DNA of 64,000 nucleotides from an uncultured Muribaculaceae bacterium (GTDB taxonomy: Bacteria; Bacteroidota; Bacteroidia; Bacteroidales; Muribaculaceae): assembly GCA_934675575.1 (NCBI GenBank), contig CAKUQQ010000008.1, positions 62,001 through 126,000 of the forward strand, written 5' to 3'. Shown in pieces: positions 27,644 to 37,488 of the stretch. The notes below the pieces were generated by a model. It saw only the letters and a program-made list of their open reading frames with translations, ran no database searches and was not told the origin of the DNA. The translations under genes and the position numbers were made by a program. Numbering within the stretch: position 1 is the stretch's first letter; each line of letters opens with the position of its first letter.

Positions 27644-27693
27644 TAAAACTGCGGAAATTATAGCAGAAAACTATAAATAAAAAGAAAATTGAC

Positions 27694-28299
27694 ATGATAA
27701 TCAAGACAGCGGAATACGTAATCAGCAACAGCGATGTTAGGCAATGCCCCGACGGCAATTTGCCGGAGTATGCCTTCATAGGCAGGTCGAATGTGGGCAA
27801 ATCCTCACTCATCAACATGCTTACTGGGCGAAAAGGTTTGGCAAAAACATCGTCGATGCCTGGAAAGACCTTGCTTATCAATCATTTTCTCATCAATGGC
27901 TCGTGGTATATAGTGGACCTTCCGGGTTATGGCTATGCCAAGCGAGGCAAGGACATGCGCGACAAGTTGCGCCGCATGATAGAGGGCTATGTGGGGCAGC
28001 GCGAGCAGATGACCAACCTGTTTGTGCTGATTGACAGCCGCCACGCTCCGCAGAAGATAGACCTTGAGTTTATGCAGTGGCTTGGCGAGAATGGTGTGCC
28101 GTTTAGCATTGTGTTCACCAAAATGGACAAAATAGGCAAGGTGGTTGGCATGAAAAATGTGGAGGCCTACAAGAAAATATTGCAGCAAAGTTGGGAAGAG
28201 TTGCCGCCAGTGTTTTTAACGTCGAGCGAGGACAAGCGTGGCCGTGATGAGCTTCTCGACTACATAGGTACTGTGAACAAGTCGTTGAAAAACACGTGA
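27694..28299 (+). CDS. engB: Ribosome biogenesis GTPase EngB/YsxC
   Basis: A 201-residue TRAFAC GTPase. '[16 protein letters not shown]' is the P-loop (about 28-43), the G2 threonine lies in 'KTSSMPGKT', '[12 protein letters not shown]' contains G3 and the YsxC-specific extension, 'TKMDK' is G4 and 'TSSEDKRG' G5. EngB assists late assembly of the 50S subunit and is generally essential. The length is normal. A TonB-dependent receptor gene follows 123 bp downstream, probably as a separate unit. Confidence 0.95.
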   Translation: MIIKTAEYVISNSDVRQCPDGNLPEYAFIGRSNVGKSSLINMLTGRKGLAKTSSMPGKTLLINHFLINGSWYIVDLPGYGYAKRGKDMRDKLRRMIEGYVGQREQMTNLFVLIDSRHAPQKIDLEFMQWLGENGVPFSIVFTKMDKIGKVVGMKNVEAYKKILQQSWEELPPVFLTSSEDKRGRDELLDYIGTVNKSLKNT

Positions 28300-28422
28300 T
28301 TTGATTGCTGGTGCAACGCTCTGTGGCATGGTTTTGCACGGCTAAAAGTGGCGTTGCGCATAATTAAAGCCGTTTTTTGCCGTTAATATAGAGTATATAT
28401 GCAAGAAATTTGAGCTAAGTTA

Positions 28423-30837
28423 ATGCAAATGAAGATATATCACAGAACGGCAGTGGCGGTGTGGCTGATGATGGCTTGCTTGCAGGCCGTGGCCAATGTG
28501 ACCGTCACCGGAAAAGTGACTGATGAGAAAGGCAACCCAATAGAGTTTGCCACAGTGCGCCTGCAAGGCAGCACACTCGGTGTGAATACCGATTTGCAAG
28601 GCAAATATGAATTGACTTTTGAGGAACGTGACACGGCGATGGTGGTGTTCTCGTGCCTTGGCTATTCAGAGGTTAAGAGGCAGCTTATAAAGCCCACAGG
28701 TGTGGTGACGCTCAATCCCAAGCTCTATAAAAAAGACGTTGTGCTAAAAGAGGTGGAGGTGACTGACTTCAAAAAGCAGACGAACCAAATGCAAGCACTC
28801 GACCCTCACACCACGAGGCTCGCCCCCGATGCCTCTGGCGGCAGCATAGAGTCGGTGCTCACCACAATGGCTGGCGTTAGCTCAAAGAATGAGCTCAGCA
28901 CGCAATATATGGTGCGTGGTGGCAGCTATGACGAAAACAGCGTGTATATCAACGGAATTGAAATCTACCGTCCGCAGCTCATCACGTCTGGTCAACAAGA
29001 GGGCTTGAGCATAATAAACCCAGACTTGGTTAGCTCGGTGAATTTCTCAACTGGAGGATTTAATGCCGAATACGGCGATAAAATGTCGTCGGTGCTCGAC
29101 ATCACCTACAAGGAGTCAAAGTCGTTTGAGGGAGCTGTTTCGGCAAGTTTGCAGGGTGGCAGCCTATCGCTTGGCCAGAGCAGCAAGAAATTCTCACAGT
29201 TGCACGGTGTGCGCTACAAGCGCAACTCCTCGCTGCTTGGCTCGCTTGAGTCGAAAGGCGAATACGACCCTCAATATTTAGACTATCAGACCATACTCTC
29301 ATTTAAGCCAAGTCAAAAATTCAAGATGTCGTTTCTGGGCAACGTGTCGGTCAATGACTATCGCTTCACACCAGAAAACCGCGAGACGAGTTTCGGAACA
29401 TCTACCGACGCCAAGAAATTTCTTGTTTATTTTGACGGTCACGAAAAAGATAAATTTCAGACCTATTTTGGTGCGCTGTCACTCAACTATAGGCTGAACA
29501 AGAGCGTTGACTTCACACTGCTTGGCTCTGGTTACCAGACAAATGAGCTTGTGGCCTATGACATACACGGAGAATACTGGCTTGATGAGGCCGGCACCAG
29601 CGGAAGCGGAGGCTCGTCGGTGGGCGGTGAGCTTGGTGTGGGCAAATATCACGAGCACGCGCGCAACCGCTTGAAGATAGGGGTGTATGACTTGGCCCTA
29701 AAAGGTAACGTGTCGCTTAACCACAACAACATAAGCTACGGCGTGGCATTTAAGCGCGAGAGCATCTACGACCGCTCGCGCGAGTGGCAGTGGCGCGACT
29801 CTGCCGGTTACTCGCTGCCACACTTGCCAGGCGAAGTGAATGTGATTTACAGCCAGACATCGCGGCACGACCTCAACACCACACGCATTGAGGGATATGT
29901 GCAGGACACTTATCGCCTTGTCACTGGGGCAGGACTAATGGTGTTTAATGGTGGCATAAGACTGTCGCACTGGGATTTCAACAAAGAAACGCTTTTTTCG
30001 CCACGCTTCAGTCTTGGATTTCTGCCGGAGCGAAACAGCCGCCTGTCGCTGCGACTGGCAGGAGGATTGTATTACCAAGCGCCGTTTTACAAAGAATATC
30101 GTGTGGAAAAGAAAGATGATGCCGGCAACAGCTACATCGACCTCAACAAGGACATAAAATCGCAAAAAAGTGTGCATTTCATTCTTGGCGGTGATTACAC
30201 ATTCCGCACAATGAGCCGTCCGTTTAAGTTCACCACCGAGATTTATTATAAGCGTTTGAGCGACCTCATACCATACGAAATCGACAACTTGAAACTTGTG
30301 TATTCTGGCATTAACGAGTCAAACGGATATATAGGCGGAGTGGATTTCAAGTTATTCGGGCAGTTTGTAGAAGGCACCGACTCGTGGCTTAGTTTCTCGC
30401 TCATGAAGACTCAAGAAACGTTGAATGGTGTGAAGGTGCCGCGACCCACCGACCAGCGTTACAGCGTGGCATTGTTTTTCACCGACTATTTTCCGAATAA
30501 TCCGCGCATCAAGTTCAGTCTGCGTGGCATATTGTCTGACGGTCTGCCCACCACATCACCCCGCATGACACGCGCACAAAAATATTTCCGTCAACCAGCC
30601 TATAAGCGTGTTGACATAGGCGTGTCGTATGCTTTGGTAGATGAAAATCACAAGCCGGCGAGCGGCTTGTTGAGCCATTTCAAGGACATTTGGCTGGGTG
30701 TTGACGTGTTCAACCTGTTTGACATATCAAACGTGAGCAGCTATTACTGGATAACTGACGTTAACAACATTCAGTATGCCGTGCCAAACTATTTGACACG
30801 CCGCCAAATCAACGCCAGACTGTCAATTTCATTCTAA
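28423..30837 (+). CDS. TonB-dependent receptor with carboxypeptidase-like N-terminal domain
   Basis: An 804-residue outer-membrane receptor, not of the SusC class. The signal peptide ends at AVANV (about residue 25). A CarboxypepD_reg-like domain ('VTVTGKVTDEKGNPIEFAT') covers about 25-110, then the plug with 'SSKNELSTQYMVRGGSYDENSVYINGIE', then a barrel of the FepA/CirA kind ending in Phe ('RLSISF'). No partner lipoprotein is adjacent. The ligand is unknown (siderophore, cobalamin, metal or peptide are all possible), and no Fur-like or cobalamin riboswitch element is visible upstream. ATG 28423 is used; ATG 28429 is equally possible. Confidence 0.88.
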   Translation: MQMKIYHRTAVAVWLMMACLQAVANVTVTGKVTDEKGNPIEFATVRLQGSTLGVNTDLQGKYELTFEERDTAMVVFSCLGYSEVKRQLIKPTGVVTLNPKLYKKDVVLKEVEVTDFKKQTNQMQALDPHTTRLAPDASGGSIESVLTTMAGVSSKNELSTQYMVRGGSYDENSVYINGIEIYRPQLITSGQQEGLSIINPDLVSSVNFSTGGFNAEYGDKMSSVLDITYKESKSFEGAVSASLQGGSLSLGQSSKKFSQLHGVRYKRNSSLLGSLESKGEYDPQYLDYQTILSFKPSQKFKMSFLGNVSVNDYRFTPENRETSFGTSTDAKKFLVYFDGHEKDKFQTYFGALSLNYRLNKSVDFTLLGSGYQTNELVAYDIHGEYWLDEAGTSGSGGSSVGGELGVGKYHEHARNRLKIGVYDLALKGNVSLNHNNISYGVAFKRESIYDRSREWQWRDSAGYSLPHLPGEVNVIYSQTSRHDLNTTRIEGYVQDTYRLVTGAGLMVFNGGIRLSHWDFNKETLFSPRFSLGFLPERNSRLSLRLAGGLYYQAPFYKEYRVEKKDDAGNSYIDLNKDIKSQKSVHFILGGDYTFRTMSRPFKFTTEIYYKRLSDLIPYEIDNLKLVYSGINESNGYIGGVDFKLFGQFVEGTDSWLSFSLMKTQETLNGVKVPRPTDQRYSVALFFTDYFPNNPRIKFSLRGILSDGLPTTSPRMTRAQKYFRQPAYKRVDIGVSYALVDENHKPASGLLSHFKDIWLGVDVFNLFDISNVSSYYWITDVNNIQYAVPNYLTRRQINARLSISF

Positions 30838-30843
30838 TATATG

Positions 30844-31038
30844 TTAGTTGTGTGTTAGCCCAACGGCATGATACACGTCGATTACTGCAGTGTTCACGGT
30901 GTAGCAGCCAAGTATGTCCACACTGTCGTTAATGTTGCTGAACACATTCACGAGGTCGGCAAACCTGTATTGTTGTTAAAGCCTATCCCTTTGGCAACAC
31001 AAGCTTTCAATGCATTAATGTGGCCCGCGGCTTGAAAA
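30844..31038 (-). pseudogene. Possible degraded coding remnant
   Basis: In the 259-bp gap before 31097 the minus strand shows two overlapping protein-like stretches in different frames. One (about 31038-30950) reads 'GFQAAGHINALKACVAKGIG'; the other (30976-30844) reads 'RFADLVNVFSNINDSVDIL' and continues to a TAA at 30844. Together they look like the end of a frameshifted gene with no start. I do not recognise the family. It may also be chance. Confidence 0.25.
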
Positions 31039-31096
31039 CCACGCAGAAAAATTATAAATTTGCTTTGCAAAACAAAAAACAAAAACTGAACAACAA

Positions 31097-32809
31097 ATGA
31101 AAGTTAATAACAAAATTGCTGCTACTTTGTGTGCAGTTGCCTTGTGCGGAAGTGCTTTGACAGCTGTGGCACAGACAGAGCAGCCTGGTTTGAAATCGAT
31201 TACTGCCGGTGACGGCTGGACTGTGTATGATGGCGGTGTGTATCGCTATGGGCCGTCAATGATTATAAATGCCGACGGCTCCATGGACGCCTACTTCGCT
31301 GCTCCCGGTGCCAACTACACCAAGGCCGACTTGGATTATGGGACATACACAACCGATGTGTCGAAGTCGCCCACGAGTTATTATTTGGCCGACATTGGCG
31401 TGGCTGCACAGATGATAAGTTCTGACACACCATTCTATGCTATAGCAATCAACACGTTTAATGAGAAATCATACGGTCACGATGCACTGAACGTGAAGGT
31501 GTATAAGTGGAACAATGACTACGCCACCACAGTGAGCGGCTCGCCAATGTATAATAAGAACTACACCTCAGTGAAAAACGATGGCTGGGTGTATGCTTAC
31601 TGCAACTTGGCTGCCGAAAACAATAAGGAAAGCATGTTTCCTGCTGGCAAATATCTGTGGGTGGTGACCTCAGAAAGCACATCGTTGGGCTTGTGGTATG
31701 GCCACAAGTCTGGTTATCTGGAAACCACGAGCTTTGCGGACCAGGCAGAAACCGACAAGGTGTGGGTGTCGAGAGTGTGCTATACCTCCAGCCAAGTCAG
31801 CCCTGTGGTGATGGGCAGCTATTGGGACCAGTTGGCCTACAGACACAGCGACGACGGCGGCAAGACCTATGGTCTTGAAAGCATGACGGTGAAACCGACA
31901 TATGGTAGCCGCGACGCATACTCGTGTTGTGACCCAGGCGTGTGCCGCTGGGGCGGATATTACTATATAGGCTATACCTCCACGGAGAATTCTGGCGGCA
32001 TAGACAACCACGTGTATATGGCCCGCAGCAAGAATCCCAATGGCCCGTGGGAGAAGTGGAATGGCACAGGGTGGGGCGGAAGCAATCCGCAGCCTGTTAT
32101 AGAATACACCGGTGACCATACCAAGTGGGGTGCAGGAGAGCCGAGTATGGTGGTTGTGGGCAACACAGTGTATCTCTACTACACCTGGGACGACAACAAC
32201 CTGCACTGTACAAAACTCTCAACAGCTCCTGCCGACGACCCCAACTGGCCTGCAAAACTTGAGAGCAAGGGCGTGGTGATAAACAAAAACCGAATCAGTG
32301 GTTCTGACTCGGGCGACTTTAAGTATGTGGACGCCATAAAGAAATTTATCTGCGTGTTCACGGCAAGCCGCATGACAAACGATTCGTATATGCTTGTGTA
32401 TGAGTCGGCTGACGGTGTAAACTTTACAAGTGTGGGCCAGGTGCAAGGCATAGCCAAGAAAGGCATACACAACTGTGGCATAAGCGGTGACGAGCGTGGA
32501 CATATCGACGTGACCAAAAATAATGTGATTGCTTATGCCTGGGGCGTTGACAGTTGGGCTTCGTGGCAAACGTTTATGCAGCCAATAACACTGGACTATG
32601 TGGCGGCTGCAGTTGACGACATATCTGCTGACAGCAAACTCAACGTGCGTGTGGAAGGAAACAGCATAGTGATTGACGGAGATGAGGCTGCCACGGTGTT
32701 CAATCTGCAAGGACAAGTGATTGGCACTGGCGTTGGGCGAGTGGCTGTGGCTCCAGGCATTTATGTGGTGAAGGCCGGCAACCGTGTGGCAAAAGTTGTG
32801 GTGCGCTAA
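31097..32809 (+). CDS. Secreted beta-propeller-like protein (GH43-like fold) with C-terminal sorting domain
   Basis: 570 residues. The signal peptide ends at AVAQ (about 26). The body has repeated Trp/Tyr-Gly blades such as 'DPGVCRWGGYYYIGYTST', 'MARSKNPNGPWEKWNG' and 'GAGEPSMVVVGNTVYLYYTW', the style of five-bladed glycosidases of GH43/GH32-like clans, with acidic residues at blade starts that could be catalytic. No family can be fixed. The last 60 residues ('ATVFNLQGQVIGTG' ... 'GIYVVKAGNRVAKVVVR') are a T9SS type A-like sorting domain. Export and surface display are likely. The ROK sugar kinase downstream is compatible with a role in sugar release. Promoter-like TAAATTTG lies just upstream. 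Confidence 0.7.
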   Translation: MKVNNKIAATLCAVALCGSALTAVAQTEQPGLKSITAGDGWTVYDGGVYRYGPSMIINADGSMDAYFAAPGANYTKADLDYGTYTTDVSKSPTSYYLADIGVAAQMISSDTPFYAIAINTFNEKSYGHDALNVKVYKWNNDYATTVSGSPMYNKNYTSVKNDGWVYAYCNLAAENNKESMFPAGKYLWVVTSESTSLGLWYGHKSGYLETTSFADQAETDKVWVSRVCYTSSQVSPVVMGSYWDQLAYRHSDDGGKTYGLESMTVKPTYGSRDAYSCCDPGVCRWGGYYYIGYTSTENSGGIDNHVYMARSKNPNGPWEKWNGTGWGGSNPQPVIEYTGDHTKWGAGEPSMVVVGNTVYLYYTWDDNNLHCTKLSTAPADDPNWPAKLESKGVVINKNRISGSDSGDFKYVDAIKKFICVFTASRMTNDSYMLVYESADGVNFTSVGQVQGIAKKGIHNCGISGDERGHIDVTKNNVIAYAWGVDSWASWQTFMQPITLDYVAAAVDDISADSKLNVRVEGNSIVIDGDEAATVFNLQGQVIGTGVGRVAVAPGIYVVKAGNRVAKVVVR

Positions 32810-32839
32810 TCGCCCTGTAAACCTGATATAAAGATATTG

Positions 32840-32877
32840 CAATGCCGCCGACACACATAGTGTGTGCCACGGCATTG
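32840..32877 (+). terminator. Hairpin after the propeller-protein gene
   Basis: CAATGCCG (32840-32847) pairs with CGGCATTG (32870-32877), with an inner ACACACA/TGTGTGT stem. No T-run, so termination is uncertain. Confidence 0.4.
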
Positions 32878-32904
32878 TCAATTAAATATAAAACATTATA
32901 TTTG
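32875..32904 (+). promoter_or_regulatory. Promoter of the ROK kinase gene
   Basis: TTGT about 18 bp before TATATTTG (32897-32904); leader about 37 nt. Confidence 0.45.
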
Positions 32905-32948
32905 TAAGAGAGATTACTGAACGATTAACTTTAAAAAACATTAATAAA

Positions 32949-33917
32949 ATGGTAAAACCTTATGTAGTAGGTATCGACATCGGTGGAACTAACACCGTGT
33001 TTGGAATTGTAGATGCTCGTGGCAACGTGATTGCAAGTGACTCAATCAAGACGGCAAAGCACGCGAATATTAACGATTATGTAGATGAACTTCATACAGA
33101 ACTGAACCGCATCATCGTGGCAAACGACGCTGTGGGCAAGATTAACGGTATAGGTGTGGGCGCCCCTAATGCCAACTACTATACTGGCGTGATAGAAAAT
33201 GCCCTCAACTTGCCTTGGCATCAGCACGACATTCCGTTTGCCGACATGCTTTCAAAGCGTTTTGGCATTCCTTGCCTCATCACCAACGACGCCAATGCGG
33301 CAGCCATAGGTGAAATGACTTATGGCGCAGCACGCGGCATGAAGGACTTCATCATGATAACACTGGGCACTGGTGTGGGCAGCGGTATCGTGGTCAACGG
33401 TCAGATGGTGTATGGTCACGACGGTTTCGCCGGTGAGCTTGGCCATGTGATTGTGAAGCGTGGCAATGGCAGACTGTGCGGCTGTGGCCGTGCCGGCTGT
33501 CTGGAGGCCTATTGCTCGGCAACAGGCGTGGCGCGCACAGCTCGTGAATTTTTGGAAATCAGAAAAGACGACTCATTGCTTCGTAACTACGACATGTCTG
33601 CCATCACGTCGAAAGATGTGTATGACTGCGCAGTGCAGGGCGACAAACTTGCCAAGGAGATTTTTGAATACACTGGCACTATTTTGGGTGAGGCTTTGGC
33701 TGACTTCACTGCATTCTCAAGCCCGGAGGCATTTGTGCTGTTTGGCGGCTTGACCAAGTCGGGCGACCTTATCATGAATCCAATTAAGGAGGCATACGAG
33801 AAAAATGTGCTGGGCTGCTACAAGGGCAAGACCAAGATTATATTGAGCGAACTCAAGGAAAGCGATGCTGCCGTGCTTGGCGCTTCGGCTCTCGGTTGGG
33901 AAGTGAAAAACTTGTAA
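32949..33917 (+). CDS. ROK-family sugar kinase (glucokinase-like)
   Basis: A 322-residue ASKHA kinase. 'GIDIGGTNTVFGIVD' (8-22) is the phosphate loop, 'TNDANAAAIGE' carries the catalytic Asp, 'LGTGVGSGIVVNG' follows, and the ROK zinc motif is 'CGCGRAGCLEAYCSA'. It is most likely a glucokinase, phosphorylating glucose at O6 in the cytoplasm, but ROK kinases for mannose, allose or N-acetylmannosamine look alike. It has its own promoter. Two hairpins follow. Confidence 0.9.
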   Translation: MVKPYVVGIDIGGTNTVFGIVDARGNVIASDSIKTAKHANINDYVDELHTELNRIIVANDAVGKINGIGVGAPNANYYTGVIENALNLPWHQHDIPFADMLSKRFGIPCLITNDANAAAIGEMTYGAARGMKDFIMITLGTGVGSGIVVNGQMVYGHDGFAGELGHVIVKRGNGRLCGCGRAGCLEAYCSATGVARTAREFLEIRKDDSLLRNYDMSAITSKDVYDCAVQGDKLAKEIFEYTGTILGEALADFTAFSSPEAFVLFGGLTKSGDLIMNPIKEAYEKNVLGCYKGKTKIILSELKESDAAVLGASALGWEVKNL

Positions 33918-33948
33918 TCAGTTATCAGGTTATAAATAATAACGCTAT

Positions 33949-33988
33949 GGAGCGGAGATGTGCCAAAGTTGCGGCATATCTCCGCTCC
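33949..33988 (+). terminator. Long hairpin after the ROK kinase gene
   Basis: A 16-bp stem, GGAGCGGAGATGTGCC (33949-33964) with its near-perfect complement (33973-33988). It lacks a T-run and may be an mRNA end stabiliser. Confidence 0.5.
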
Positions 33989-34141
33989 ACTATTTAGGGG
34001 TGTAGTGTGGCGCGTGTTTTTTTTTTGCGTGGGGTGGAGCGAAAAATGAGTCACCATTGCGCTTACTTTGCAGCGTAAACAATCATGAAAACCACAGAAA
34101 GCACCCATGAAACTCAGCAGTGCCATAGGAAAACGATGAAA

Positions 34142-34208
34142 AGCTCGGAGAGAGAGACTGCCAATGCTAAAGCAGGCAAAACTCCTCCCGGAGCTTTTTT
34201 GTTTTTTT
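34142..34208 (+). terminator. Possible terminator before the convergent YiiX-like gene
   Basis: AGCTC/GAGCT outer arms with an imperfect GA/TC-rich stem end in TTTTTTGTTTTTTT. The loop is long. Confidence 0.35.
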
Positions 34209-34228
34209 ACTTCATGCTTGTGGGTATT

Positions 34229-34858
34229 TTACTTTACGCTTGCGGACATTCGGCCTAAAATGGTGATTTGGCTGCGGTGCAGCAGTTCGTTGGGGTTAGT
34301 GCCAGGCTCACCTTCGGGCACATGCTTGCCATGGGCTGCATAGCGGCGCACCCAATAGTCGAGGATTTTGCCGTCGGGGCCGTGAAACGACATGGCTATT
34401 GTGCCAAACAACGGCTTGCCGCTGGGTGTGACATAGGATTTCTGCACCAGCTCGCTGCAATAGAGCGCACTGTCAGAAGGCTCAAAATAGAAATCGTATG
34501 GTCGGCCTACGAAACTTAATGCCTTGGCAATGGTGGCGGTGGTGTTGAAAGGCACGTTGACGCGTGCCAGTGTGGTGCATGGGTTTTGCGTGAGGAAAGT
34601 GTCGAGTGGGGTGATGCACACCTTGGGTGGTGTGGCTTCGACAACACAAGGCACTGCGCCGCCTATCAAGTGGAATATGCCAACGTGGTCATAGCCAGTG
34701 TCGGCGCTGCTGCCGGCCTGGCTTGTGGATTGTGTTATGGCATTTGGCTTTGGTGGCAAAACAAACAGCAAATCGCCCTCTTGTGGCAGCACCGACTGTG
34801 CGCCAAGCACTAAGGCTGCCGTGGCTGCTATTATGGCAAACAAAACTCGCATTGACAT
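34229..34858 (-). CDS. YiiX/YebB-like NlpC/P60-family cysteine hydrolase
   Basis: 209 residues with a signal peptide (about 1-20). It shows the circularly permuted papain-like order of the YiiX (DUF830) group: His in 'GYDHVGIF' first (about 56-63), then Glu in 'VVEATPP', then Cys in 'LYCSELVQKSY' (about 132-142). Such enzymes cleave amide or ester bonds in peptidoglycan peptides or lipids; the substrate here is unknown. It has no lipobox, so it is probably periplasmic. ATG 34852 is an alternative start. A solitary repeat fragment lies just upstream of it. Confidence 0.85.
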   Translation of the reverse strand: MSMRVLFAIIAATAALVLGAQSVLPQEGDLLFVLPPKPNAITQSTSQAGSSADTGYDHVGIFHLIGGAVPCVVEATPPKVCITPLDTFLTQNPCTTLARVNVPFNTTATIAKALSFVGRPYDFYFEPSDSALYCSELVQKSYVTPSGKPLFGTIAMSFHGPDGKILDYWVRRYAAHGKHVPEGEPGTNPNELLHRSQITILGRMSASVK

Positions 34859-34908
34859 GAAAAATAAATGGGTTTAACCTTAAAAGTGGCTGTGTTAGTT
34901 AGTGTGAT

Positions 34909-34929
34909 ACGCGCGTATCTGCGGCACAC
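34909..34929 (+). repeat. Solitary degenerate A/C-type palindrome
   Basis: ACGCGCGTATCTGCGGCACAC resembles the short A and C palindromes of the repeat clusters but has no B palindrome beside it. It lies between the YiiX-like gene and the rpsO terminator. Confidence 0.55.
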
Positions 34930-34946
34930 CCTCCTTCGTTTTAAGT

Positions 34947-34990
34947 AACGAAAAGAGGCTGCGCCTATTTTTTGGACACAGCCTCTTATC
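34947..34990 (-). terminator. Terminator of rpsO
   Basis: On the minus strand AAGAGGCTG and CAGCCTCTT arms enclose an AT-rich loop and are followed by TTTTCGTTAC. Confidence 0.65.
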
Positions 34991-35011
34991 TTTTTTCGTT
35001 GTCTTGAAAAA

Positions 35012-35287
35012 TTACTTGCGGATACCAAGCTCTTTCTTGGCGATGATGGCACGGTAACGCTCAATGTCAACCTTGATTAAGTAATCGAGCAGGCGACGAC
35101 GCTTACCTACAAGCATTTTAAGAGCACGTTGAGTCGTATGATCTTTTTTATTGACCTTCAAGTGTTCGGTCAAATGGGCAATACGAACCGAGAATAATGC
35201 AATCTGAGCTTCTGGAGAGCCAGTATCAGTATTGCTCTTACCGTAAGTGCCGAAGATCTCTTTCTTCTTTTCTGAATCTAAATACAT
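35012..35287 (-). CDS. rpsO: 30S ribosomal protein S15
   Basis: 91 residues, two more than the usual 89. '[29 protein letters not shown]' and '[21 protein letters not shown]' are diagnostic. S15 binds the central domain of 16S rRNA early in assembly. A consensus promoter lies just upstream and a terminator downstream, so the gene is monocistronic; the neighbouring pnp gene common in other phyla is absent. Confidence 0.97.
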   Translation of the reverse strand: MYLDSEKKKEIFGTYGKSNTDTGSPEAQIALFSVRIAHLTEHLKVNKKDHTTQRALKMLVGKRRRLLDYLIKVDIERYRAIIAKKELGIRK

Positions 35288-35324
35288 TCTTGTTAAAAAT
35301 TATTAGTTATAAAATTCGACGTGC

Positions 35325-35353
35325 AAAGATAGACATAATTTTGTTACTGACAA
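35325..35353 (-). promoter_or_regulatory. Promoter of rpsO
   Basis: On the minus strand, TTG at 35353-35351, about 18 bp, then TATCTTTG at 35332-35325. Leader about 30 nt. Confidence 0.55.
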
Positions 35354-35421
35354 TGCTTTTGCAGTTAGTTTTTTACAATGAGCGGTGAAGAAATTTTTCA
35401 TGTAGAAAATTTAATGTTTTT

Positions 35422-35452
35422 TTTGATATGCGGCTAACTTGGAGTAAATTTG
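35422..35452 (+). promoter_or_regulatory. Promoter of typA
   Basis: TTTG (35422-35425), 19 bp, TAAATTTG (35445-35452): a full consensus match; leader about 17 nt. Confidence 0.7.
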
Positions 35453-35475
35453 CACTCTGAAATAGGTGAAATTTT

Positions 35476-37293
35476 ATGCAGAATATTAGGAATGTTGCCA
35501 TTATTGCCCATGTTGACCATGGGAAGACAACGCTGGTTGACAAGATGCTTGCTGCAGGAAAGCTGTTCCGCGACAATCAAGTTGTGGGCACTCAAATCTT
35601 GGACAGCAACGACATCGAGAGAGAAAGAGGTATCACTATCTTGTCGAAAAACGTTTCGATTAATTACAAAGGTTACAAAATCAACATTATCGACACTCCA
35701 GGACACTCCGACTTTGGTGGAGAAGTGGAGCGTGTGCTCAACATGGCAGACGGTTGTCTGCTGCTGGTTGACGCATTTGAGGGCCCGATGCCACAGACGA
35801 GGTTTGTGCTGCAAAAGGCTCTTCAGATTGGTTTGAAACCAATTGTTGTTGTCAATAAGGTTGACAAGCCTAACTGCCGTCCGAGCGAGGTTCAAGAGCA
35901 AGTGTTTGAACTTATGTGCAACCTCGATGCCAACGAAGACCAGTTGGAATTCCCCACAGTGTTTGGTTCGGCAAAAGAGGGCTGGATGAGCGAGGACTAC
36001 ACCAAAAAGACCGATAACATCAATATTGTGCTTGATGACATCATAAAATATATACCTGCTCCACAGCAAAACGACGGCGACCCTCAAATGCTTATCACAT
36101 CGCTCGACTACAGCAGCTATGTGGGTCGTATCGCAGTGGGCCGTGTGCACCGTGGTGTGTTTAAAGACGGCATGGAGATAGGTCTGTGCAAGAAAGACGG
36201 CACGGTGGAGCGTCAGCGCATCAAGGAACTGCACACCTTTGAGGGAATGCAGCAGAAACACGTGGACAGCGTGCAGTGCGGTGATATTTGCGCACTGGTG
36301 GGTCTTGTGGATTTTGAGATTGGTGACACCGTTACCATGCCCGACAATCCAGAACCGCTGCCACGCATTGCCATCGATGAGCCAACAATGTCGATGCTAT
36401 TCACTATCAACGACTCACCGTTCTTTGGCCGCGATGGCAAATTTGTGACTTCGCGCCATATTTATGAGCGTTTGCAGAGAGAGTTGCAAAAGAACCTTGC
36501 ACTGCGTGTTGAGAAAACCGACCGTGAAGATGCCTGGGCCGTGTATGGCCGTGGTGTGTTGCACTTGTCGGTGCTCATAGAGGAAATGCGCCGTGAGGGC
36601 TACGAGCTTCAGGTGGGTCAGCCACAGGTAATCGTCAAGACCATTGACGGTGTGAAATGCGAGCCATTTGAAACATTGACAATCAATGTGCCTGAGGAGT
36701 TCTCAAGCAAGATGATTGACCTTGTGACACGCAGAAAAGGTGAAATGACCTCAATGGAGCAGCAAAACGACCGCATCCACATGGAGTTCAAGATACCGTC
36801 GCGAGGCATCATAGGTCTGCGCACAAACATTCTCACCGCTTCGCAGGGCGAGGCCATCATGGCACACCAGTTGCTCGACTATGAGCCATGGAAGGGCGAC
36901 ATAGTGCGCCGCACAAATGGTTCGATAATAGCCATGGAGAGCGGCACTGCCTATGCCTATGCAATCGACAAACTGCAAGACCGCGGCAAATTCTTCATTT
37001 TCCCACAAGAAGATGTGTATGCCGGTCAGGTGGTGGGCGAGCACACCAAGGAGAAAGACTTGGTGGTGAACGTGACAAAATCGAAGAAACTCTCGAATGT
37101 GCGTGCCGCTGGTTCTGACGAAAAGGCAAAGATTGTGCCACCGGTGGTGTTCAGCCTTGAGGAGGCTCTTGAATACATCAAGACCGACGAATATGTGGAA
37201 ATCACACCAAACCACTTGCGTATGCGTAAGATAATCCTCGACGAGAACGAGCGTAAGCGACAGAGCAAGTCGGGTGGTGAAGACGATGCATAA
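35476..37293 (+). CDS. typA: Translational GTPase TypA/BipA
   Basis: A 605-residue ribosome-associated GTPase. G1 'AHVDHGKTT' is at 11-19, 'RERGIT' is G2, '[16 protein letters not shown]' G3, 'NKVDKP' G4 and 'GSAKEGW' G5. The EF-G-like domains II, III and V follow, and the TypA-specific C-terminal domain starts near residue 490 and includes '[13 protein letters not shown]'. It binds 70S ribosomes under stress and helps 50S assembly at low temperature. Length is standard. It has a strong promoter and a hairpin terminator. Confidence 0.97.
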   Translation: MQNIRNVAIIAHVDHGKTTLVDKMLAAGKLFRDNQVVGTQILDSNDIERERGITILSKNVSINYKGYKINIIDTPGHSDFGGEVERVLNMADGCLLLVDAFEGPMPQTRFVLQKALQIGLKPIVVVNKVDKPNCRPSEVQEQVFELMCNLDANEDQLEFPTVFGSAKEGWMSEDYTKKTDNINIVLDDIIKYIPAPQQNDGDPQMLITSLDYSSYVGRIAVGRVHRGVFKDGMEIGLCKKDGTVERQRIKELHTFEGMQQKHVDSVQCGDICALVGLVDFEIGDTVTMPDNPEPLPRIAIDEPTMSMLFTINDSPFFGRDGKFVTSRHIYERLQRELQKNLALRVEKTDREDAWAVYGRGVLHLSVLIEEMRREGYELQVGQPQVIVKTIDGVKCEPFETLTINVPEEFSSKMIDLVTRRKGEMTSMEQQNDRIHMEFKIPSRGIIGLRTNILTASQGEAIMAHQLLDYEPWKGDIVRRTNGSIIAMESGTAYAYAIDKLQDRGKFFIFPQEDVYAGQVVGEHTKEKDLVVNVTKSKKLSNVRAAGSDEKAKIVPPVVFSLEEALEYIKTDEYVEITPNHLRMRKIILDENERKRQSKSGGEDDA

Positions 37294-37344
37294 CACAAGC
37301 GCGTGACCACACAACGAAACTTTGTTTCATAATTTATATTTTTG

Positions 37345-37387
37345 CAGCAGGAGAGCCCCACTATCGTGGCTTTCCTGCTGATTTTTT
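37345..37387 (+). terminator. Terminator of typA
   Basis: CAGCAGGA.GCC pairs with GGC.TCCTGCTG (37345-37380), followed by ATTTTTTG. Confidence 0.8.
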
Positions 37388-37443
37388 GCTGTGTCGGCAC
37401 TGCAAAATGCACAAAGCGAGCAGTTTTAATGGAAATAAATTGC

Positions 37444-37451
37444 TATATTTG
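37444..37451 (+). promoter_or_regulatory. -7 element of the tamB-tamL operon
   Basis: TATATTTG; start near 37458, leader about 31 nt to the TTG start. The -33 region is poor (TTTT). Confidence 0.4.
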
Positions 37452-37488
37452 AAAAATATAATCAAGTTGTGAATTAAATCATTGGGAT

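Noticed and set aside
34084..34257. 57-codon frame with a hydrophobic C-terminal half ('FYFMLVGILLYACGHSA')
   Set aside because: It overlaps a terminator-like hairpin, has no promoter or ribosome signal, and its N-terminal half has no sensible composition. Kept only as a remote possibility.
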